Below, piece after piece: positions 45,587-54,544 of a stretch of 64,000 bases of DNA; within the stretch, counting starts at the first letter, position 1; each line of letters starts with the position of its first letter. The notes beneath the pieces were generated by a model that was given only the letters and a program-made list of their open reading frames with translations, searched no databases and was not told the origin of the DNA. The position numbers and the translations under genes were made by a program. This stretch comes from Xanthomonas rydalmerensis (lineage in GTDB: Bacteria; Pseudomonadota; Gammaproteobacteria; Xanthomonadales; Xanthomonadaceae): assembly GCF_033170385.1 (NCBI RefSeq), contig NZ_CP126170.1:1450001-1514000 (forward strand), written 5' to 3'.

Positions 45587-46910
45587 CGGCGACGCCACCT
45601 CCACGCCGGTCGCGTTGCTGGCCCGTCCCGGCAAGGCGCGTGAGCGCCTGCGCGAAGCGTTGCACTTGGTCGGCGCGGCGATCGTGCTGGAAGACGACCC
45701 GGGCGCGATCGATGCGCAGACCCTGGCCGATGCCGGCCCAAGTGCGGTGCTGATCGCGCTGGAGCCGGCGATCGAGGATGCGCTGGAGCGGCTGGATGCG
45801 GCGCTGGCGCTGCCCGGCATCACCGTGATCTTCGACGAGGCCGAACTGGCCGCGCGCCGCGAGGGCTGGGAAGCGCAGCGCTGGGCGCGGCATCTGGCCG
45901 CCAAGCTGCAAGGCCATCAGGACGTGCTGCCGCCCGGCCGCGAGACCGAGACCGGCCTGCAGCCCGAGCCGGGCCTGCCGGCGACGCCGGCGCAGCTGCA
46001 CGACGCCGCGCCGATCGGCGTGCACGTCGACGAAGCCGCCAGCTTCGCGGAGGCCGCGCCGGAAGATGGCATGTACACCTGGCAGCCGCCGGCCGATGTC
46101 GCGCCCGGTTTCGAGGAACTGCAGTTCGCGCGCGCCGAGGCCGCTGCCAGCGAAGCGCCTGTGGTGCCAGCTGCGCCGCATGCCGATGCCACACCGGCTG
46201 CGCCCACAGTCGCACCCGCGGCGCTGCCGGCCAGTGCCTGGTCGCTGGTCGACGACGAGGCGCCCTTGCTCGTCGCTGCGCCGCGCGCGTCGCAACCCAT
46301 CCCGCAGTTCTCCACCGAAGGCCTGTCGCTGGTCGCGCTGGAGTCGGAAGAGCCCGCGTCCACGACCGGTGCCGCTGCAGGCGCTGCCGCGCGCGGTGCG
46401 GTGCTGGTGATGGCCGGCATCGGCGGCCCCGACGCGATCCGTCGCCTGCTCGCCGCACTGCCGGAACGCTTCCCGCTGCCGCTGCTGGTGCAGTTGCGCC
46501 TGGATGGCGGCCGCTACGGCAACCTGGTCAAGCAGATCGCGCGCGTGTCCGCGTTGCCGGTGCTGCTGGCCGAGGCCGGCGAGCCGGTCGCCCCCGGCAA
46601 CGTCTACATCCTGCCCGACGACGTCGGCGTGCACGGCATCGCCGGCCTGCGCTTCGTCGCCCAGGACGCCGGTGCTTCGGTAGTCGCCGGCCTGCCGGCC
46701 GCGCACAGCGCAGTGCTGCTGCTCAGCGGCAGCGATCCGCAGCAGGTGGAGGCCGTGCTGGCGCTGGCCGCGCAGGGCGCCTGGGTGGCCGGGCAATCCG
46801 GCGACGGCTGCTACGACCCCGCCGCCGGCGCGCAACTGATCCTGCAGGGCCATCCCGGCGGCGATCCGGCGCAACTGGCCCAGGCCTTGACGGCGCGGTG
46901 GAGCGGCTGA
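45573..46910 (+). CDS. CheB-like protein of the Pil-Chp cluster, probably catalytically inactive
   Basis: The 445-residue product lies where a ChpB methylesterase is expected. The N-terminal ~110 residues resemble a receiver without the acidic triad (VALLARPGKARERLREAL). A long Ala/Pro-rich linker follows. The C-terminal ~170 residues align with the CheB catalytic domain. The Ser of the expected A-S-T-G-G motif is replaced (VLVMAGIGGPDAI), and the catalytic His position reads VQLRLDGG, so the active site is not conserved. The start is the GTG at 45573, overlapping chpA by 14 bases. It may act as a scaffold or may be a degenerate esterase. Confidence 0.72.
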   Translation: MFANDGDATSTPVALLARPGKARERLREALHLVGAAIVLEDDPGAIDAQTLADAGPSAVLIALEPAIEDALERLDAALALPGITVIFDEAELAARREGWEAQRWARHLAAKLQGHQDVLPPGRETETGLQPEPGLPATPAQLHDAAPIGVHVDEAASFAEAAPEDGMYTWQPPADVAPGFEELQFARAEAAASEAPVVPAAPHADATPAAPTVAPAALPASAWSLVDDEAPLLVAAPRASQPIPQFSTEGLSLVALESEEPASTTGAAAGAAARGAVLVMAGIGGPDAIRRLLAALPERFPLPLLVQLRLDGGRYGNLVKQIARVSALPVLLAEAGEPVAPGNVYILPDDVGVHGIAGLRFVAQDAGASVVAGLPAAHSAVLLLSGSDPQQVEAVLALAAQGAWVAGQSGDGCYDPAAGAQLILQGHPGGDPAQLAQALTARWSG

Positions 46911-46983
46911 ACGAGGCGGCACACGCCATTTGCCGCTGCGCCCGCATCGCGCGTTTTTTCCGCTTTCAGGACGAAGTCACTCC

Positions 46984-47460
46984 ATGAGCAGTTACGCCAG
47001 CAACGACGAAATCCGCGGTGTCCTCATCCTGGCCGGCAGCGAGCGCGTGCTGCTGCCCAACGCCACCATCGCCGAAGTGATGTCGCGCGTGCCGGTCGAA
47101 CCGCTGCCCGACGCCCCGCACTGGCTGCTCGGCCAGATCGCCTGGTACGGCTGGAAAGTGCCGCTGGTCTCCTTCGCCCGCCTGACCGGCCTGGGCGCCG
47201 AAACCGTGGCCGCCAACAACAAGATCGTCGTGCTCAAGGCCCTGGGCGGCAATCCCGACCTGCCGTACGTGGCGCTGCTCACCCAGTCCTTCCCGCAACT
47301 GATCTCCGTCCCCCGCGACGGCCTGCTCGCCGACGCCTCCGAAGAAACCCTCCCGCCCGGCGTGCACATGCGCGTGCTGCTGGGCGAGCAGAGCGCGTTG
47401 CTTCCGGATCTGGAAGCGATCGAGGGGATGGTGGTGGAGCGGTTTGCGGCTGCGGGATGA
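46984..47460 (+). CDS. chpC: ChpC, CheW-like protein
   Basis: The 158-residue product is a CheW-domain protein at the end of the Pil-Chp operon (VLILAGSERVLLPNATIAEVM, WLLGQIAWYGWKVPLVSFARL, KALGGNPDLPYVALL). ChpC proteins add extra input coupling to ChpA. The start is the ATG at 46984. A copy of its 3' half (about residues 85-158) lies in frame at 54.8-55.0 kb inside a chimeric gene. GC content drops sharply after its stop, marking the left border of the RHS island. Confidence 0.92.
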   Translation: MSSYASNDEIRGVLILAGSERVLLPNATIAEVMSRVPVEPLPDAPHWLLGQIAWYGWKVPLVSFARLTGLGAETVAANNKIVVLKALGGNPDLPYVALLTQSFPQLISVPRDGLLADASEETLPPGVHMRVLLGEQSALLPDLEAIEGMVVERFAAAG

Positions 47461-47594
47461 ATTTGTGTTCTTAATAAAGTATCAGATTGAAATTTGATTT
47501 GATCCAGGCTTGATAGGTCTGGAGTTCGGCGTGGAAAAATTGGGCTAATCTGACCGGCGCATGCTGATCTTATTGAATGAAAGGAATTGTGACT
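47461..47594. promoter_or_regulatory. AT-rich leader of RHS1
   Basis: 134 bases of clearly lower GC than the chp genes lie between chpC and the first RHS gene. TTGATT and TAATCT-like boxes are present but no firm -35/-10 pair was fixed. AAAGGAATT 5-12 bases before 47595 is the likely ribosome site. Confidence 0.35.
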
Positions 47595-50500
47595 ATGAAA
47601 TCAAGTGCTTCTATTCTGACTTTATTTTTAGGAGCGCTAAGTCTATGGTTTATTCCTTCGATGAATCTGCACGCACAAGCCTCTCAGTATTGCTATGGTG
47701 AATCGTGCTTTGCCAGCCTTACAGAGGCTGAGTCCTACATGCGCGGTCAAGCGGACCATGGGGCCTATTTGGAGCGATCGGGTTCCAGTGTAAAAAACCC
47801 CGGTAGTAACTCTCCCTCTCTTGTTATTTCTTATGCGGTGAAAGATCGTCCTCCTATTCGATTTTACGCCCCGGGCTATAGTAATGGAGCGAGCTCGCCA
47901 GGTGGTGCTCCGTTTTGTTCAAAAGCGGATGATCCCTATTTTGGATATGGAGGCATGTGCGCAAGTGAGGAGGAGATGAATGCAGAATTTATGGCCTACA
48001 TGCGTCGGTCTTATCCGGACTGCTCATTAAGTAACGAAAGCTACCAGGGCTCTTATGCTGAGCCTTTTGTTTTCAGTAGTGCAGTGGGTGGGCATGGCCA
48101 GATAACCTTCGACACTCCGCAAGGAAGGTGGTTTCATTACGACATTCAATGTCCAAGTTGGCCGGCTAGTGATCCGCGCAAAAACCAATTGCAGAAATTT
48201 CAGAATTTTGATTGTGAGGCGGGATTTTGGCCGGTGTGGGGGTATAGTCCAGAGTACAATAACTCCGGGAATCCTGACTATATTGCGATTTGGCCAAATT
48301 TATGCACTGCAGGCCAAATTTATGCTTATATCGAGGTGCGGTCACCTCTAGGTATCACGCAGACATCATCGTGCGCTGCAAATTTGCATCCTTGTTTCCC
48401 AGCAACAGGCGACAAGTTGCGGGTAGAAGAGGATTTCGATTTTGCGGGTCGTCCCTTTGCGCGTTATTACCATTCTCTGCAGCAGATCCAGATCTCCGAC
48501 ACTATGGCCCAAGGCTGGGGTCATTCTTATTTGGAAAAAATTGGCTACGACGGTGTCCCTTATCTGATGTCAGCAGAGGGCTACTTCGAAAAATTCGTAC
48601 TGTTGTCCGGCAATGCCTACCGCGGTTCTCGTAATGAATCCGACCTGTTGATCCGTCAGGGTAATACCTGGCTGCTTAAACGGCCTGGTGGAGAGCAAAG
48701 GACTTACAATACTGATGGACTATTGACGAACATCTTTTTCCCGGCGGCGCCTGACCGGAGTGTAAGTCTGTCATACCAAAAGGGACGCTTGCTCCAAGTA
48801 ATGGATGGCTTGGGCCGCACGTTGTCGTTCTATTACGAAAACGGCTTGCTTTCTGCCCTAGCATTGAGCGACGGGAGCACGGTGCACTACGAGTACGATG
48901 CAGAGCGTAACCTCGCTGCTGTCGTGCGCCAGGATGGCAGTCGCCGTGAGTACGTCTACAACGAGTCTGGCGCTGCACCGGCGTCGATACGTCATTTGTT
49001 GACCGGAATAGTAGAGGATGGCGTGCGCTATGCCTCTTTCACTTATGTCGATGACGGCAAGGTCGCTTCGAGCGGATTGCATGTCGATGCCGGGATGGTA
49101 GAGAAGACGACGTTGAACTACGTCGACAACGGTGCCGTGTTGGTTACTCAGCCTAATGGAACTAGCTATCAGTACACCATCGGCGCGGGAGCGTTTAGGC
49201 AAGTCACTGGTATCGTGGGGCCTAATTTATCTCTTTCGCGGACGTTTACCGATGATGGGCGTTTGGCGGCATCCGTCGATGGGAATGGCGTACGTAATAC
49301 CTGGTCCTATGACGAATCCCTGAGTGGCGGCGGTTCGTCTATTACCGAAGTTGAGGCGGCAGGTAAAGCGGAGCAACGTACACGTACGCGGATACGTGAC
49401 GCCGATAATCAGATTGTCCAGTTGCAGTCCTCCACATCGCAGGGTGTCAGTTCCATCACCAACTATGTGTACTCGGCGAACGGTGCCTTGTCTGCTCAGT
49501 GCACGATTGACCCAAGTAGCGCGAGCGCTTTGGCTTACAACTGTGGTTCCGCATCTGCACCGCAAGCCGGTGTTCGTCAGCAGTTGCTCAAGTATTGCTC
49601 AGCGGACGACGTCACTGGGAATGCTTGCCCAATGGCAGGGCTGCTGACGCAAAAGAGCGGTCCGCGGACAGACGTCAACGATGTCACCGGTTTTACCTAC
49701 TACGCCACAGACGACAGCACCTGCGCCACGTCCCCAACCACCTGCCCGCACCGCAAGGGCGACCTTTGGAAGGCGACCAATGCGCTCGGCCAGGTCACCG
49801 AGTACCTGGCCTACGACGGCGCAGGCCGCGTGCTGTCGACGAAGGACGCCAATGGCGTAGTCACCGACTACACCTATCACCCGCGTGGCTGGCTGACTGC
49901 CAGCAAGGTACGCGGAGCCGACGACAGCAGCGAGAGCGATGATCGCATCACCGCGATCGACTACTGGCCGACCGGGCTGGTCAAGCAGGTGACCCAGCCC
50001 GATGGCGCGTTCACCCGCTTCACCTACGACGCAGCGCACCGGCTGACCGATATCGCCGACAACGCCGGCAACACCATCCACTACACCCTGGACAATGCCG
50101 GCAACAGGCTCAAGGAAGACACCAAGGACGCCTCGGGCGCGCTCAAGCGCACGCTCTCGCGGGTGTACAACCAGCTAGGCCAACTGGCCACGCAGGCCAC
50201 CGCGCAGGGCGACCCGACCGACTTCGGCTATGACGGTAGCGGCAACATCAAGACCGTCACTGACGCGCTCGGTCATGTCACCCAGAACGACTACGACCCG
50301 CTCAACCGCCTGGCGCGCACCCTGCAGGACGTGGGCGGCATCGCCGCCGAGACCACCTTCGGCTATGACGCCCTGGACAATCTGACCAAGGTCACCGATC
50401 CCAAGGGGTTGGACACCACCTACGTCTACAACGGCCTGGGCGACCTGACCAAGCTCACCAGCCCGGACACCGGCAGCACGACCTACACCTACGACAGCGC

Positions 50501-52472
50501 CGGCAACCGCGCCACCCAGACCGATGCGCGCAACATCAAGACGACCTACGGCTACGACGCGCTGAACCGGCTGTCCCAGGTCACCTATCCGACCACCAGC
50601 CTCAACGTCAGCTATACCTACGACGTCAGCCAGAGCACCTGCGCCAGCGGCGAGACCTACGCCGTGGGCCGCCTGACCCGGATGCAGGACGGCAGCGGTA
50701 GCACCGATTACTGCTACGACCGCTTCGGCGATCTGGTGCGCAAGGTGCAGACCACCAACGGCAAGGTGTTCGTGGTCCGCTATGCCTACACCAAGGCCGG
50801 GCAGCTGAGCCGCCTGACCTACCCGGATGGGGCGGTGGTGGACTACGTGCGCAATGCCCAGGGCCAGACCACTGAGGTCGGCGTGACCCCGCCTGGCGGC
50901 ACAAGACAGGTCCTGCTGAACCAAGCCACCTACTATCCGTTCGGCCCGGTCGCTGGGTGGACCTATGGCAACGGCCGGCCGATGCAGCGCGTGCTGGACC
51001 AGGACTACCGCCCGCTGGCGGTGAACGACACGCGTAGTGATGGCCTGGCGGTGGGCTTCGCCTTCGACCCGGTCGGCAATCTCAGCGCGTTGACCGCGCC
51101 GGGCAACACCGCACCGGTGGTCAAACTGGACTACGACCCGCTGGGCCGGCTGACCGCGTTCAAGGACGGCCCGACCGATACGGTGATCGACGGCTATACC
51201 TACGACGCCACCGGCAACCGCCTCAGCGCCAAGGTCAACACCAGCACGCAGACCTACAGCTATCCGACCACCAGCCACCGCCTGAGCAGCGTGGCCGGAA
51301 CTGCACGCAGCTATGACGCGGCAGGCAACACCACGGCGATCGGCGGCACGGCCGTGCAGTACGTGTACGGCGCCAATGGCCGGCTATCCCAGGTCAATCG
51401 CAATGGCACCAAGGTGGTGAACTACGCCTACAACGGCCGCGGCGAGCAAGTGCGGCGTGTGGGCAAGACCAATACCTACACCCTCTATGACGAGAGCGGC
51501 CACTGGCTGGGCGACTACGACAACAACGGCGCGGCCGTGCAGCAGGCGATCTGGCTGGACGATCTGCCGGTCGGTGTGCTCGCCAAGACCGCGTTGCGCT
51601 ATGTGCAGCCGGATCACCTGGGTACCGCGCGCGCCGTGATCGACCCGGCCCGCGACGTGGCGATTTGGCGCTGGGACCTGAAGGGCGAAGCCTTCGGCAC
51701 CACCGCACCGGACCAGGACCCGGACAAGGACGGCACCGCCTTCGTGTTCGACATGCGCTTCCCGGGGCAGCGCTATGACGCGCTGAGCGGACTGAACCAG
51801 AACTACTTCCGTGACTATGAGCCCGGTACGGGGCGCTATGTGCAGAGTGATCCGATTGGGTTCGCTGGTGGGATTTCTACTTACGGCTACATCGGCTCAA
51901 GGCCGATGGCCTCTATGGATCCCATGGGGCTAGCTTGTAGCTCAGCAAACGGTACCACGCGTTGTGATTATCCTGGTGGTCCTTCGTTTAGCTTGCCAAC
52001 TCCCCCTGGTTGGAAAGATTTTAACGGTAGCGAGTGGATGTACCATCATTATGACGTCAGGCGCAAAATAGGATGCGCAAATGCCAACGGCGTAATGCAG
52101 GACCTCATAAATCATCCGACTCCATCACCTAACGCTAGGCCTGCTACATCATCTGGGACAAAGAGGAACGACGCTGGAGTTCCTTACTTGCCTATTTCTA
52201 ATTTTGTAACTAGCTATTTGACGATCGATTTGCAGACCGGCGGGCCGGTAGTTGTGAACATTACTGCTCCAGGTAGTTTTTTTGACCCTGGTTACGTTGC
52301 GCGTACGGTCACCAACGGAGTTGCTCACACCTATGGGGAAGGTACGAGCTCTGTTCAGCATGACAAAAGTATGCAGGGTGCAATGATCAATTGGGTCGTA
52401 AATGAGCTCGTGTGGGGCGATCAAATGCAAGGATTTATTGACGAAAATTCATCTCATTGCGGATGTTCCTAG
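47595..52472 (+). CDS. RHS/YD-repeat toxin 1 with Sec signal peptide and unknown C-terminal tip
   Basis: The 1625-residue product has a Sec signal peptide (SILTLFLGALSLWFIPSMNLHAQA) and a Cys-rich diverged N-terminal part (QYCYGESCF). A DUF6531-like segment follows near residue 270 (PATGDKLRVEEDFDF), then a long YD-repeat shell (~residues 420-1420: YDAAHRLTDI, YDPLNRLARTL, YDPLGRLTAF). The RHS core ends at DPIGFAGG...YGYIGSRPMASMDPMGLA. The last ~180 residues are an unrelated, lower-GC tip containing TYGEGTSSVQHD and no recognised catalytic motif. The ATG at 47595 is preferred over 47577 because of its AAAGGA site. No PAAR domain is present. Confidence 0.9.
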   Translation: MKSSASILTLFLGALSLWFIPSMNLHAQASQYCYGESCFASLTEAESYMRGQADHGAYLERSGSSVKNPGSNSPSLVISYAVKDRPPIRFYAPGYSNGASSPGGAPFCSKADDPYFGYGGMCASEEEMNAEFMAYMRRSYPDCSLSNESYQGSYAEPFVFSSAVGGHGQITFDTPQGRWFHYDIQCPSWPASDPRKNQLQKFQNFDCEAGFWPVWGYSPEYNNSGNPDYIAIWPNLCTAGQIYAYIEVRSPLGITQTSSCAANLHPCFPATGDKLRVEEDFDFAGRPFARYYHSLQQIQISDTMAQGWGHSYLEKIGYDGVPYLMSAEGYFEKFVLLSGNAYRGSRNESDLLIRQGNTWLLKRPGGEQRTYNTDGLLTNIFFPAAPDRSVSLSYQKGRLLQVMDGLGRTLSFYYENGLLSALALSDGSTVHYEYDAERNLAAVVRQDGSRREYVYNESGAAPASIRHLLTGIVEDGVRYASFTYVDDGKVASSGLHVDAGMVEKTTLNYVDNGAVLVTQPNGTSYQYTIGAGAFRQVTGIVGPNLSLSRTFTDDGRLAASVDGNGVRNTWSYDESLSGGGSSITEVEAAGKAEQRTRTRIRDADNQIVQLQSSTSQGVSSITNYVYSANGALSAQCTIDPSSASALAYNCGSASAPQAGVRQQLLKYCSADDVTGNACPMAGLLTQKSGPRTDVNDVTGFTYYATDDSTCATSPTTCPHRKGDLWKATNALGQVTEYLAYDGAGRVLSTKDANGVVTDYTYHPRGWLTASKVRGADDSSESDDRITAIDYWPTGLVKQVTQPDGAFTRFTYDAAHRLTDIADNAGNTIHYTLDNAGNRLKEDTKDASGALKRTLSRVYNQLGQLATQATAQGDPTDFGYDGSGNIKTVTDALGHVTQNDYDPLNRLARTLQDVGGIAAETTFGYDALDNLTKVTDPKGLDTTYVYNGLGDLTKLTSPDTGSTTYTYDSAGNRATQTDARNIKTTYGYDALNRLSQVTYPTTSLNVSYTYDVSQSTCASGETYAVGRLTRMQDGSGSTDYCYDRFGDLVRKVQTTNGKVFVVRYAYTKAGQLSRLTYPDGAVVDYVRNAQGQTTEVGVTPPGGTRQVLLNQATYYPFGPVAGWTYGNGRPMQRVLDQDYRPLAVNDTRSDGLAVGFAFDPVGNLSALTAPGNTAPVVKLDYDPLGRLTAFKDGPTDTVIDGYTYDATGNRLSAKVNTSTQTYSYPTTSHRLSSVAGTARSYDAAGNTTAIGGTAVQYVYGANGRLSQVNRNGTKVVNYAYNGRGEQVRRVGKTNTYTLYDESGHWLGDYDNNGAAVQQAIWLDDLPVGVLAKTALRYVQPDHLGTARAVIDPARDVAIWRWDLKGEAFGTTAPDQDPDKDGTAFVFDMRFPGQRYDALSGLNQNYFRDYEPGTGRYVQSDPIGFAGGISTYGYIGSRPMASMDPMGLACSSANGTTRCDYPGGPSFSLPTPPGWKDFNGSEWMYHHYDVRRKIGCANANGVMQDLINHPTPSPNARPATSSGTKRNDAGVPYLPISNFVTSYLTIDLQTGGPVVVNITAPGSFFDPGYVARTVTNGVAHTYGEGTSSVQHDKSMQGAMINWVVNELVWGDQMQGFIDENSSHCGCS

Positions 52473-52843
52473 TTATGCATGTAGGTAGAGCGACTTTATC
52501 GCTTCTCATTGCCGCCCTCATGCCGGGGGGAGTTGCACTTGCTGTAACTCCTGGGCAGTCTGAAAGTTTTCTTCACGCTGTTGTTATTTTTGGTATTTGG
52601 TACTTTTTGTCATTGCCTGTAGTTTTAGTATTAGGTCTTCTTACTTTGCATTTTGCGATGAAGATGAAGTATGGACCAGTTCTTTTGCCGCCATTGATTG
52701 GTTGTTTATCTGGAGGGGCCATTGCCAAGATGATGTACGCGAGCGGAACGCCTCTTCATGACATGTGGTTGCTTGTGCTTGATGGATTACTTGTGGCAGT
52801 AGTCGCGGCCTTTATATATTTTAGACCTTGGGCTAGAATGTGA
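52463..52843 (+). CDS. Small membrane protein, candidate immunity protein for RHS1
   Basis: The 126-residue product begins just before the RHS1 stop codon (overlap of 10 bases). It has an N-terminal signal or first helix (LSLLIAALMPGGVALAV) and about three more hydrophobic segments (VVIFGIWYFLSLPVVLVLGLL, VLLPPLIGCLSGGAIAKM, LLVLDGLLVAVVAAFIYF), so it is an inner-membrane protein. I recognise no domain. Tight coupling to the toxin gene and low GC fit an immunity gene, which is inferred from position only. The ATG at 52475 is another possible start. Confidence 0.6.
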   Translation: MFLVMHVGRATLSLLIAALMPGGVALAVTPGQSESFLHAVVIFGIWYFLSLPVVLVLGLLTLHFAMKMKYGPVLLPPLIGCLSGGAIAKMMYASGTPLHDMWLLVLDGLLVAVVAAFIYFRPWARM

Positions 52844-52927
52844 AGAGGGCAATAGGGGTTTTAATTTTTGGGTTGCCATGAAATGCGTGCTTAAATATAA
52901 ATTGATTGAGGCGGACTTCTGCAGCAA

Positions 52928-53302
52928 GTGACCGCAATGCGAACTGAGTTTCGGGACGATTTCAAAAGTGACAATGTATTGATCGTTATAGGTTCTGCGT
53001 TGGATATGCGGGCATTTAGTGCAGGCCTGCGTGCCTGGATCGCATACTCAGATCAAACATCTTTGTTCTCGATAATTCCGGAATACGAGGGCGTCGAAAT
53101 CATGTTGCAGCGACACAGCTCACCGCATGCCTTAACAGCGAGTGATTTGCCCGCTGGCGTCCTATGGCACATCGGCAAGGATGCCGCCCGTCGTCTTGCC
53201 GACCTCGTCGGTCAACTCTCCCGGCATCCACGGCCAGCGCATCTCTATCTTCATTTCGAGGGCTACGCGCGGGCTATCATCATTTCGATGGATGAGTATT
53301 GA
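52928..53302 (+). CDS. Small protein of unknown function in the RHS1 module
   Basis: The 124-residue product (MTAMRTEFRDDFKSDNVLIV...) is soluble, with beta/alpha character and acidic/aromatic ends (YLHFEGYARAIIISMDEY). The start could be the GTG at 52928 or the ATG at 52937. It was not recognised. Position after an RHS toxin and small size suggest an orphan immunity gene, perhaps left from a replaced toxin tip. The upstream 84 bases are AT-rich and have no gene. Confidence 0.55.
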   Translation: MTAMRTEFRDDFKSDNVLIVIGSALDMRAFSAGLRAWIAYSDQTSLFSIIPEYEGVEIMLQRHSSPHALTASDLPAGVLWHIGKDAARRLADLVGQLSRHPRPAHLYLHFEGYARAIIISMDEY

Positions 53303-53361
53303 TCGCCCCGCTGTACATTGACCAGTGGAAAATTTTTTCGTTATGGGTGTGGGGATAGTAA

Positions 53362-53745
53362 ATGAATGGCTCAGAGGATGTGCAGGCTGTGCTTTCTGCC
53401 TTCAGACAACTGGCAATGTTTGAGGGTCACGAGGTAAGCGAGCCTGAAAGCCCTGGGATGGATGGCGATACGCCGTTGCACATTGCGGCAATGGATGGAG
53501 ATATTCAGGCGGTCGAGCTTTTTATCCCGTTTGTGAGAAATATCGACATCAAGGGTGGGATTGGTTCTTCGCCTCTTCATTATGCTGCGAGGTGGGGCCA
53601 TCCTGAGGTTGCGAAGCTTCTTTTGAGGCATGGCGCTGATATCAATTTGCAGGACGACTATGGGGACACGCCGCTGAGCTTTATGAAAGGCCAGGCATGC
53701 TTCGACGCAATCCTGCTGGAGCAGGCGGCCAAGCCCGTTCTGTAA
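53362..53745 (+). CDS. Ankyrin-repeat protein, possible immunity protein
   Basis: The 127-residue product carries two to three ankyrin repeats (DGDTPLHIAAMDGDIQAVELFI, SSPLHYAARWGHPEVAKLLLRHGADIN, DDYGDTPLSFM). Ankyrin proteins are common as immunity proteins in polymorphic toxin loci, which fits this position after RHS1. The start ATG follows a GGGGATAG site. The gene ends 7 bases before the boundary with the repeated asparaginase upstream sequence. Confidence 0.7.
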   Translation: MNGSEDVQAVLSAFRQLAMFEGHEVSEPESPGMDGDTPLHIAAMDGDIQAVELFIPFVRNIDIKGGIGSSPLHYAARWGHPEVAKLLLRHGADINLQDDYGDTPLSFMKGQACFDAILLEQAAKPVL

Positions 53746-53751
53746 CACCCA

Positions 53752-54288
53752 GCAGGCCGTTTAATCCCCTCGCACTCTGCCGCATGATGTAAGGCAACGC
53801 GCACATCATCCCGCGCGCCCTCCCAACGCCGGAGCCTTCCCATGCCGCAACGCCGCCACTTCCTGAAAACCACTGCCTTCGGCGCCCTGGCCGCCGTGTT
53901 GGGCGGTGTGCTTCTTGGCGCACGCGCCGCCGTGCCCAAGGCGCAAGCCAAGACTGGTGTGGGGCCGCTGCCAAACGGCGCGGCGCGGGTGATCTCGACC
54001 TGGGACTTTGGGGTCGCGGCCAACCAGGCGGCGTGGCAGGTACTGTCGCGCGGCGGCGCGGCGCTGGATGCGGTGGAGGCCGGGGTGCGGGTGCCGGAGG
54101 CGGATCCGGACAATCACACGGTGGGGCTGGGCGGGTATCCCGACCGGGATGGGCGGGTCACGCTGGACGCCTGCATCATGGATCACACCGGCGGCTGCGG
54201 GTCGGTCGCGGCACTGGAGGATATCGTGCATGCGATCTCGGTGGCGCGGCGGGTGATGGAGAAGACCCCGCATGTGATGCTGGTCGGC
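53752..54288 (+). pseudogene. 5' fragment of the Tat-exported asparaginase gene, copy A
   Basis: This piece copies the upstream region and first ~149 codons of the intact gene at 60.8 kb (Tat signal QRRHFLK at the start, ATG at 53842). Close matches include GPLPNGAARVISTWDFGVAANQAAWQ. At about 54288 it is cut in the region coding for VMLVGD and continues in frame into an RHS core fragment. The catalytic Thr half is missing, so this cannot be an active enzyme. Confidence 0.88.
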
Positions 54289-54534
54289 GAGCGCAGCGGC
54301 ACCACCGTGGCGAACTACGCCTACAACGGCCGTGGCGAGCAGGTGCGGCGGGTGGGCAAGACCAACACCTATACGCTGTACGACGAGAGCGGCCATTAGC
54401 TGGGCGACTACGACGCCAACGGTGCGGTCGTGCAGCAGGCGATCTGGCTGGACGACCTGCCGGTCGGAGTGCTTGCCAAGACCACGCTGCGCTACGTGCA
54501 GCCTGATCACCTGGGCACGCCGCGCGCGGTGATC
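54289..54534 (+). pseudogene. RHS core fragment joined to the asparaginase 5' fragment
   Basis: This piece is nearly the same as about 51400-51645 in RHS1 and 58990-59235 in RHS2 (NYAYNGRGEQVRRVGKTNTYTLYDESGH...). Both ends are abrupt. A TGG-to-TAG change at 54397-54399 stops the fusion ORF that starts at 53842. The remaining part still reads LGDYDANGAVVQQAIWLDDLP. Sequence differences to both RHS genes mean it derives from a third RHS copy. Confidence 0.85.
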
Positions 54535-54544
54535 GTCCCAGTCC

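Noticed and set aside
42068..45904. Long minus-strand frame opposite chpA
   Set aside because: Same reason: antisense shadow of a high-GC gene without domains.
47595..52472. RHS1 as a T6SS PAAR-RHS effector
   Set aside because: It has a Sec signal peptide and no PAAR or VgrG-linked region. No T6SS genes are in the window.
53842..54399. The copy A asparaginase-RHS fusion as a functional hybrid protein
   Set aside because: It lacks the catalytic Thr half and ends at an in-frame TAG in the RHS piece. Best read as a recombination leftover.
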